Shown piece after piece: positions 57,996 to 64,000 of a stretch of DNA of 64,000 nt. Position numbers and translations under genes: made by a program. The stretch spans positions 186,001 through 250,000 of the forward strand of contig NZ_JAJQRC010000001.1 of NCBI RefSeq assembly GCF_046533115.1. The letters run 5' to 3'. The stretch is from JAIRMO01 sp046533115 (GTDB taxonomy: Bacteria; Spirochaetota; Spirochaetia; Treponematales; Breznakiellaceae). How positions within the stretch are numbered: position 1 is the first letter of the stretch; every line of letters starts with the position of its first letter. The notes under the pieces are model-generated. The model made no database searches, had not been told where the DNA came from, and saw only the letters and a program-made list of their open reading frames with translations.

Positions 57996-58982
57996 ATGAG
58001 AGAATCAAAACTATTTTGTGCCTTGCCGGAATATATAAGTACCCCTGACAGCATGGCCATTGACCGGCACGGTAATCTGGTACTCTCCTGTCCAAATTTT
58101 GCGGAGACCGGTAGTTCCGGCTGTGTCGTAAAAATCAGCATGGAGGGTAAGGTTACCAAATGGTTTGACGTACCGGTTCATCCCGAAACCGGCGTTGCCC
58201 GGAATATGGGTATTGCCTTTGATGACGATTGGAATGTATACCTTTGCGATAATCAGGGCTGGAGTGAACGTCCTGAGCTTATCTTTAAAGGAAGGATCCT
58301 CAAAATTACCGTAGATGATAACGGAGTTATTGGTAAAACAACGGTGGTCGCCAAAAATATGGAACACCCTAACGGTATACGGATAAAAGACGGCTGTATG
58401 TATGTAACCAACAGCTACATGCATCCGGTAAAGCGGGATGACGGAAAACTCACCAGCGGGGTATACCGTTTTGCGCTAACCGAAGAAGAGGTCGATATAA
58501 AAAACGACTTAACCGACAAAAATCTTTTCGCGTCTTTTGTTACCCAAAATCCCTCCTGCCAATACGGCGTGGACGGGATCGTTTTTGACAGCCGGGGAAA
58601 TCTGTATATCGGCAATTTCGGCGACGGGGAGGTCTTCCGTATCACCTTTAATCCTGACGGTTCCCTCAAGAGCAATATTTCATTTGCCAAAGATTCAACG
58701 CAGCTTCAGACAACCGACGGCATGATATTCGATGCCGAGGGAAACCTCTACATTGCCGATTTCAGCGTCAACGCCATTGCTAAAGTGAGTCTTGACGGCA
58801 GGGTAGAACGTATAGCCCAGAGCCCCGATTGTACGGGACTTGAGGGCGGATTGGACCAGCCCGGTGAGCCTATTATCTGGCACGGACGGATCATCGCTTC
58901 CTGTTTTGACCTGGTAACCGGACCGGATAAGGTAAATACGGCCCATGAGATGCCTGCAACCCTCGCAGAAATCGCCCTGTAG
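57996..58982 (+). CDS. SMP-30/gluconolactonase-type beta-propeller hydrolase
   Basis: A 328-residue beta-propeller with repeated blades such as SMAIDRHGNLVLSC, GIVFDSRGNLYIGNFGDGEV and GMIFDAEGNLYIADFSVN. This is the SMP-30/gluconolactonase/LRE pattern, and the enzymes hydrolyse sugar lactones with one divalent metal. There is no signal peptide, so it works inside the cell. Gene order after an MDR dehydrogenase and before an FGGY kinase suggests it acts on a lactone made by the dehydrogenase. An NHL-type binding protein is the alternative. Confidence 0.82.
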   Translation: MRESKLFCALPEYISTPDSMAIDRHGNLVLSCPNFAETGSSGCVVKISMEGKVTKWFDVPVHPETGVARNMGIAFDDDWNVYLCDNQGWSERPELIFKGRILKITVDDNGVIGKTTVVAKNMEHPNGIRIKDGCMYVTNSYMHPVKRDDGKLTSGVYRFALTEEEVDIKNDLTDKNLFASFVTQNPSCQYGVDGIVFDSRGNLYIGNFGDGEVFRITFNPDGSLKSNISFAKDSTQLQTTDGMIFDAEGNLYIADFSVNAIAKVSLDGRVERIAQSPDCTGLEGGLDQPGEPIIWHGRIIASCFDLVTGPDKVNTAHEMPATLAEIAL

Positions 58983-59141
58983 GGCAGGTGGAAAAGAGCG
59001 CGTTTTTTTGATATATTTTTAATTCGTTGTGAGGGTTTTATACCCCGCGGTTTTGCCGTGGTCATAAAGGTATGAAACGAATATAATACCTTATGAGTAC
59101 AACCATACCTCCTATGCGGGATTGGTTGATTGAGGTGTAGG
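58983..59141. other. 159-bp gap before the second FGGY kinase
   Basis: AT-rich. It holds a small hairpin (CCGCGG-TTTT-GCCGTGG near 59043) and a GGTAT...ATACC inverted repeat (59069-59090). No GntR palindrome is present, so the kinase may be read from upstream or controlled separately. Confidence 0.4.
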
Positions 59142-60686
59142 ATGGGAAAATTTATTCTTGCCCATGATCTTGGTACAAGCGGCAATAAGGTTACCCTGTT
59201 TTCCCTTGACGGAAAACAGGGGGCGAGCTGTTTGTATGAATATCCGACCCGGTATCCAAAACAGAACTGGGTAGAACAGAATCCCGACGATTTTTGGAAA
59301 GCGGTGTGTCTTTCCACCCGGCAGCTTTTGGAGGAGACCCGTCTTTCCGGCAGCGATGTGGCGGCGGTTTGTTTCAGCGGGCAGATGATGGGATGCCTCC
59401 TGGTTGATTCCGAGGGTAATCCCCTGCGTCCCATGATCATCTGGGCGGATACCCGGGCGGGTACGCAGGAAGCGGAAATGGAGCAAAAGCTGGGGATGAA
59501 TTATGTATACCGGACCACCGGGCACCGGATTAGCGCGTCCTATTCTGCGGCAAAACTCCTGTGGGTGCGGGATAATGAGCCTGAAGTTTACCACCGGGCG
59601 TATAAGATGCTTCACGCTAAAGATTATATCATCTACAAACTGACAGGAAAATTCGTTACCGATTACAGCGATGCTTCGGGGACTAATCTATTTGACCTCG
59701 TAAAGAAAAGGTGGGACAAAAACATCCTGGATACCCTGGGTATTTCGCCGGCTCTGCTCCCCGAGGCCCACCCTTCGACGGACAATGCCGGGGGCATTAC
59801 GCTGGAAGCGGCCCGGGAAACGGGACTGGTTGAGGGAACTCCGGTCATCATTGGCGGGGGGGACGGAAGCTGCGCCTGTGTCGGCGCCGGCGTGGTGAGC
59901 GAGGGCAGCGCCTATAATGTGTTGGGCTCCTCATCGTGGATTTCCCTGGCAAGCGCTGCCCCGGTATATGATCCCGAATTACGGACCTTTACCTGGGTCC
60001 ACCTCGATCCCGGGTTGTATACCCCCTGCGGTACCATGCAGGCGGCGGGGTATTCTTATAACTGGTATAAAAATACCCTCTGCGGGGGTGAGATCGCGGA
60101 GGCCGCCAAAAACGGGGGAAATCCTTACCGTCTCATTGATAATGGCGCATCCGAGGCGGCCCCCGGCGCCGGCGGGCTGCTCTACCTCCCCTACCTTTTG
60201 GGGGAACGCTCCCCCCGGTGGAATCATGAGGCCCGGGGCGCCTTTGTGGGGCTTTCTATTACCACCTCTAAGGGGGATATCTCCCGGGCGGTGCTTGAAG
60301 GAGTCGGCTTTAATCTCAAGATCATCCTGCAAATTCTTGAACAGGGCGCTGTCGCGCAGGGCGGTATTGATAAGGTGATCATGATTGGGGGTGGAGCCAA
60401 GGGCGCCGTATGGCTGCAAATTCTCGCCGATATATGGCAGAAACCCCTTGTCGTCCCCGTCTATACCGAAGAGGCGACAAGCCTTGGGGCGGCGGTTTGC
60501 GGAGGGGTAGGTATCGGCGCTTTCAAAGATTTTTCGGTTATCTGTCAATTTAATGGACCAGTCAAAACTATTACACCCCATCAGGAGCTTGCGCCGGTCT
60601 ATGAAAAATTATTTGGAATTTTTAACCGTACCTATGATTCGCTCCTTGATGTTTACCACCGGCTTGCGTCGTTAAGGACGACCTAG
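59142..60686 (+). CDS. FGGY carbohydrate kinase, xylulokinase-like (2)
   Basis: A 514-residue FGGY kinase. The N-terminal phosphate loop is AHDLGTSGNKVTLF, the substrate side has CFSGQMMGCLLVD and IWADTRAGTQEAEM, and the ATP side has MIGGGAKGAVWLQILADIW. It is clearly different from the kinase at 40.6-42.1 kb, so two different ketoses or polyols may be phosphorylated. The ATG at 59142 was preferred to a TTG 12 bp earlier. It is the last gene of the catabolic region. Confidence 0.91.
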   Translation: MGKFILAHDLGTSGNKVTLFSLDGKQGASCLYEYPTRYPKQNWVEQNPDDFWKAVCLSTRQLLEETRLSGSDVAAVCFSGQMMGCLLVDSEGNPLRPMIIWADTRAGTQEAEMEQKLGMNYVYRTTGHRISASYSAAKLLWVRDNEPEVYHRAYKMLHAKDYIIYKLTGKFVTDYSDASGTNLFDLVKKRWDKNILDTLGISPALLPEAHPSTDNAGGITLEAARETGLVEGTPVIIGGGDGSCACVGAGVVSEGSAYNVLGSSSWISLASAAPVYDPELRTFTWVHLDPGLYTPCGTMQAAGYSYNWYKNTLCGGEIAEAAKNGGNPYRLIDNGASEAAPGAGGLLYLPYLLGERSPRWNHEARGAFVGLSITTSKGDISRAVLEGVGFNLKIILQILEQGAVAQGGIDKVIMIGGGAKGAVWLQILADIWQKPLVVPVYTEEATSLGAAVCGGVGIGAFKDFSVICQFNGPVKTITPHQELAPVYEKLFGIFNRTYDSLLDVYHRLASLRTT

Positions 60687-60793
60687 GGAGCTGCAGGAAG
60701 ATCCTCCGGCGTTAACCTCAAGTTGGGGGTAGTACCGAATCCCTTGTAATTTCTTATCAAAATAGGATACAATTCTGGTATTGGAGAGGGGGT

Positions 60794-61240
60794 ATGCCGG
60801 AACAGCCTTTTTATCGCTGTGGGCTTTATTTTACCTGTACCCGTTGTTCGGCTTGCTGCCGGTATCAGCCGGGTTATGTATTTTTATCGAAAAAAGACGT
60901 GGAAATTCTGGCGGCGGAAGTAAAAATGGTTTATAATGAGTTCATAGAAGTTTACTGCCGGTGGGTCCCTCAAGGAGGAGGGCTGGAACGGCTTTCGCTG
61001 AAAGAAAAGTCCAATTATGACTGTATTTTTTGGAAAGACGGATGTTCGGTTTACAAAGGACGTCCCCTGCAATGTAGAAATTTTCCGTTTTGGTATTCCG
61101 TCCTTGTTTCTCGCGAGACATGGGAAACAGCGGCGGCATCGTGTCCGGGTATGGGAAAAGGTAACCATTATAACATGGATTATATCGAAGCATGTTTAGC
61201 CCAGGGAAGGGCGGAATCCATTATTACCAGAAAAATCTGA
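60794..61240 (+). CDS. YkgJ-family cysteine-cluster protein
   Basis: A 148-residue protein with the CxxCxxCC motif (CTRCSACCRY) and a second set in DCIFWKDGCSVYKGRPLQCRNFP, the YkgJ pattern, which is thought to bind Zn or an Fe-S cluster. There is no signal peptide. It lies 19 bp ahead of the metallo-beta-lactamase gene and is probably co-transcribed with it and mltG. No role is known. Confidence 0.88.
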   Translation: MPEQPFYRCGLYFTCTRCSACCRYQPGYVFLSKKDVEILAAEVKMVYNEFIEVYCRWVPQGGGLERLSLKEKSNYDCIFWKDGCSVYKGRPLQCRNFPFWYSVLVSRETWETAAASCPGMGKGNHYNMDYIEACLAQGRAESIITRKI

Positions 61241-61259
61241 TAGCCAGCAGGAGATAAAA

Positions 61260-62201
61260 ATGCGCATCCATTTTTGGGGTGTCCGTGGATCCCTTCCGGC
61301 GCCGCAGATGCCGTCCCAGATAAAAAGTAAAATCTCGTCCATCCTGGAACGGTTAAAGCCTTCTGATATTGAATCTTCCGAAAGTAAAGAACGATTTTTG
61401 GCAGGGCTTCCCCCATGGCTTTTTGGTACGGTGGGGGGAAATACCCCCTGTGTTTCAATCAAAGTTGACAAATCCGATGGATTTATTGTTTTTGACAGCG
61501 GTTCGGGATTACGGGAAATGGGTATGGCCATGATCACGGAAAAGCCCAAGCCGATTCACTACCATATGTTTTATTCTCATTTTCATTGGGACCATATCCA
61601 GGGATTACCTTTTTTTAATCCTGCCTATGATCCCTCGGTATCCATTGATTTTTATTCCCCCATGGAAAACCTAAAGACCGCCCTCTGCGGACAGCTGGCC
61701 CCTCCCTACTTTCCGGTATCGATGGAATCCATGACGTCAAAAAGAACCTTCCACCGGATAACCGGAAAAGTGACGGTTAATTCGGTGGAAATTTCCTATA
61801 AAAAGATGAACCATCCCGGCGGTTCCTATGCTTACTCGGTAAATGACGGCAGGCACCGCTTTATCTATGCCACCGATACGGAATTATCCGCCGCTGATTT
61901 TATACGGCAGGATGAAAACACCCTTTTTTTTGCCGGGGCGGATATTATCGCGCTGGATTCTCAATACACCCTGGGGGAGGCAATTGAAAAATACAATTGG
62001 GGACACAGCGCTTTCAGTATGGCGGTGGATTTTGCCGCTAATTGGGGGATCAAACATGTGGTTTTGTTTCACCATGATCCTACCTATGATGATAGAAAGT
62101 TGGTCAATATCCTGCAATCCGCCCGGTTGTATACGGAGCGGATGGGTATAAAGGATATGGAAATTTCCCTGGCCACGGAAGGCTTGGAACTTACCTTATA
62201 A
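61260..62201 (+). CDS. metallo-beta-lactamase-fold hydrolase
   Basis: A 313-residue MBL protein. The metal motif HxHxDH is in YSHFHWDHIQGLPFF, with GVRGSLPAP and GGNTPCV before it, and MNHPGGSYAY, ATDTE and FHHDP after it. This arrangement is that of the cAMP phosphodiesterase/PhnP/RNase Z-like branch, which cuts phosphodiesters. An inserted helical segment of about 40 residues follows the N-terminal strand. It is operonic with the YkgJ-type gene and mltG. The substrate is not known. Confidence 0.88.
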   Translation: MRIHFWGVRGSLPAPQMPSQIKSKISSILERLKPSDIESSESKERFLAGLPPWLFGTVGGNTPCVSIKVDKSDGFIVFDSGSGLREMGMAMITEKPKPIHYHMFYSHFHWDHIQGLPFFNPAYDPSVSIDFYSPMENLKTALCGQLAPPYFPVSMESMTSKRTFHRITGKVTVNSVEISYKKMNHPGGSYAYSVNDGRHRFIYATDTELSAADFIRQDENTLFFAGADIIALDSQYTLGEAIEKYNWGHSAFSMAVDFAANWGIKHVVLFHHDPTYDDRKLVNILQSARLYTERMGIKDMEISLATEGLELTL

Positions 62202-62215
62202 CACCTGAGGGAGAA

Positions 62216-63289
62216 ATGTCCCGTATTATTCATATTGTGGTTAGAACCGTATGTGTTTTTTGGGGGATGGCCTTATTATGCGCCCTCTTGGGTCTGGGGG
62301 CGGTGATTTATTTCAATGCTCCGCCGTCCCTCCAACCCCCAAGCGGCAGCCACGAGGCGCTGACCATAGAACCGGAGGGGAAGGTAATTTTGGAAGTCCG
62401 CAACGGGGAAAGCGCCGCTTCGGTGGGGCGGCGCTTGCTGGAAGCGGGGATTATCCGGAGCCACTATTTCTGGGATCTCCTTTTCTATATCGACAAACGC
62501 TACATAAAAGCCGGAACTTATCAGCTGACCCTGCCGGTAAGTCAGCTCGAAATACGGGCTATCCTGGTGGCGGGCCGGCAAATTCTCAAGCGGGTAACCA
62601 TACCGGAAGGGGTTACCCTGAAAAAAATGGCCCGGATCCTGGCCAACGAGGGGATCTGTGACGAAGCGGGGTTCCTCGCCGCCGCGGCGAACCGGGAAAT
62701 CCTCAATCACTATCGAATACTGGGGGATACCATGGAGGGCTATCTCTACCCGGATACCTATCTCTTTTCCCCGGGGTATCCTCCGGAACTGGTGGCTAAA
62801 GCCATGGCGGATACCTTTTTTAAACGGCTGGCGGAAATCCAACATGACCTGCCGGACTTAAGTCCTGAGGAACTCCATAAACGGGTGATCCTCGCTTCTA
62901 TCGTGGAGCGGGAGTACCGCCTTGATGAGGAGGCCCCGATAATGGCGGGGGTATTCTATAACCGGCTTAACATAGGAATGGCCCTTCAGTCCTGCGCCAC
63001 CGTGGAATACGTGATTACCGAAATTCAGGGGAAACCCCATCCGGAGGTTCTGTATACCCGAGATACCGAAATCAGGGACCCCTATAATACCTATATCAGG
63101 CCCGGATTACCCCCGGGACCTATTTCCGCCCCCGGTATGGTTGCCTTAAACGCGGTTTTTAACCCCCTTTCCAGCGATTATCTCTATTTTCGCCTGATAG
63201 ATCCCGCCGTGGGCAGGCATTATTTTTCCAAAACCCTGGATGATCATATCAAAGCGGGAACACTCTATGTTAAGGGTCCTTCCCTATGA
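62216..63289 (+). CDS. mltG: endolytic transglycosylase MltG
   Basis: Cuts nascent peptidoglycan strands at the membrane and sets glycan length. The 357-residue protein has one N-terminal membrane segment (VFWGMALLCALLGLGAVIYF), a LysM-like region (VRNGESAASVGRRLLEAGII) and the YceG domain with catalytic E231 in ASIVEREY, LQSCATVEYV and TYIRPGLPPGPISAPG. It ends in an ATGA overlap with dnaG, so the two are translationally coupled. Confidence 0.96.
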   Translation: MSRIIHIVVRTVCVFWGMALLCALLGLGAVIYFNAPPSLQPPSGSHEALTIEPEGKVILEVRNGESAASVGRRLLEAGIIRSHYFWDLLFYIDKRYIKAGTYQLTLPVSQLEIRAILVAGRQILKRVTIPEGVTLKKMARILANEGICDEAGFLAAAANREILNHYRILGDTMEGYLYPDTYLFSPGYPPELVAKAMADTFFKRLAEIQHDLPDLSPEELHKRVILASIVEREYRLDEEAPIMAGVFYNRLNIGMALQSCATVEYVITEIQGKPHPEVLYTRDTEIRDPYNTYIRPGLPPGPISAPGMVALNAVFNPLSSDYLYFRLIDPAVGRHYFSKTLDDHIKAGTLYVKGPSL

Positions 63290-64000
63290 GTTATATTGCC
63301 GAAACCACCATCCGGGAGCTTAATGACCGGATGGACGCCGTGGCCCTGGTGGGGGATTATGTACGGCTTGAAAAACGGGGAAATCGGTATTGGGGGCTTT
63401 GCCCCTTTCATAACGAAAAAACCCCCTCTTTCACGGTGGATCCCGAACGGAAGATGTATTATTGTTTTGGCTGCCACGAGGGGGGAGGGGTGATAAATTT
63501 TATCATGGCCATGGAGAAACTCACCTTTCCCGAGGCGGTTGAAATCCTGGCAAAACGGCTGGGGATCGAAGTGGTCTATGAAAATACCGGGGGAAAGCCC
63601 AAGGATCCGGGGATTACCACCCGAATAGACGAACTTTCCGAGTTATACCGCCGGGTAGCGGTGAGTTTTAACCATTTTCTTATGGAAAAACCCCAGGGAA
63701 AGGCTGCGAAGGATTATATTTTAGCCAGGGCAATAAATAAAGAAACGATAAATCGGTTCCGTTTGGGCTATGCCCCGGCGGATAAGGCCTGGCTGTTCAA
63801 TTTTCTTTCTCAAAAGGGATATACGGAAAACTTTCTTGCCCAAAGCGGTCTTTTTTTTAAAAATAACCCCCGGACGGCGTTTTTTAGTGACCGGCTGATG
63901 TTTCCCATCGCGGATCGGCAGGGGCGGACCACCGCCTTTGGGGGGCGGATCTTATCCGGGGACGGTCCCAAATATATCAACTCCTCGGAATCGGAGATCT
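63286..64000 (+). CDS. dnaG: DNA primase, N-terminal part (cut by the window edge)
   Basis: Makes RNA primers for replication. About 238 residues are visible before the window ends. The CHC2 zinc finger has C39, H42, C60 and C63 (LCPFHNEKTPSF and YYCFGCHEGGG), followed by the start of the catalytic core with RFRLGYAP, FFSDRLMFPIADRQGR and AFGGRIL. The start ATG at 63286 overlaps the mltG stop as ATGA. The usual neighbour rpoD, if present, would lie beyond the edge. Confidence 0.97.
   Translation, partial: MSYIAETTIRELNDRMDAVALVGDYVRLEKRGNRYWGLCPFHNEKTPSFTVDPERKMYYCFGCHEGGGVINFIMAMEKLTFPEAVEILAKRLGIEVVYENTGGKPKDPGITTRIDELSELYRRVAVSFNHFLMEKPQGKAAKDYILARAINKETINRFRLGYAPADKAWLFNFLSQKGYTENFLAQSGLFFKNNPRTAFFSDRLMFPIADRQGRTTAFGGRILSGDGPKYINSSESEI

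Noticed and set aside
1..64000. CRISPR arrays, tRNA or rRNA genes, insertion sequences
   Set aside because: I scanned the gaps by eye on both strands and saw no regularly spaced repeats, cloverleaf landmarks, rRNA segments or transposase frames. A tRNAscan or covariance search would be needed to exclude them fully.

Overview
The window looks like a roughly 50% GC chromosomal segment of a spirochaete, most probably a Treponema of the termite-gut type. This is inferred from gene content and protein style, not from a marker search. I recognise no rRNA, tRNA, CRISPR array, insertion sequence, prophage or origin. Most of the 58 genes are intact and tightly packed. valS is cut by the left edge and dnaG by the right edge.

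Layout. 1-8.4 kb (+): end of valS, a small SpoT/MESH1-like HD hydrolase, a glycolytic block gapA-pgk-tpiA, then a FIST sensor protein paired with a soluble hybrid histidine kinase. The gaps here are full of hairpins. 8.4-16.6 kb (-): an operon with a CUT1-type sugar-binding lipoprotein, two permeases, a YesL-like membrane protein and two GH31 glycosidases. It is divergent from a LacI-type regulator (16.8 kb, +), and two overlapping operator palindromes sit on a consensus promoter between them. This is probably uptake and hydrolysis of alpha-xylosides. 18-24 kb (+): a 29-residue basic ribosome-associated-type protein, dxs, the c-di-AMP pair cdaA-ybbR, acpS, a DUF2225 protein and truA. 24-28 kb (-): a DtxR/MntR-type regulator, an AP-endonuclease-2-fold protein that may be the cobamide-remodelling enzyme CbiR, cobT, cobS and an RNA m5C methyltransferase. 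28-34 kb: priA, a family-4 uracil-DNA glycosylase, a Zn-dehydrogenase, an NrdG-like activase and xseA.

34-60.7 kb is a large sugar/polyol catabolic region. It holds a GntR/HutC regulator with a cupin phosphoglucose isomerase and a shikimate-dehydrogenase-like protein, a 2-hydroxyacid dehydrogenase with a phosphotriesterase-fold hydrolase, and an isomerase-FGGY kinase-Gfo/Idh-Zn dehydrogenase operon. It also holds two complete CUT2 (ribose/AI-2 type) ABC transporters, each with two permeases, then an SDR, a GldA-type dehydrogenase, a mutarotase, another dehydrogenase, an SMP-30-type hydrolase and a second FGGY kinase. A 14-bp palindrome, TATGTAATTACATA, recurs at promoters across 20 kb of this region, so I infer one GntR regulon. 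The substrate is not identifiable from sequence, and no aldolase is present.

60.8-64 kb (+): a YkgJ-type cysteine-cluster protein, a metallo-beta-lactamase-fold protein, mltG and the start of dnaG.

A second theme is non-coding. At least fifteen intergenic gaps or sites carry short, related palindromic hairpins that seem to be built from a few exchangeable modules. Together with the GntR regulon and the CbiR-like gene, these are the most interesting items here.
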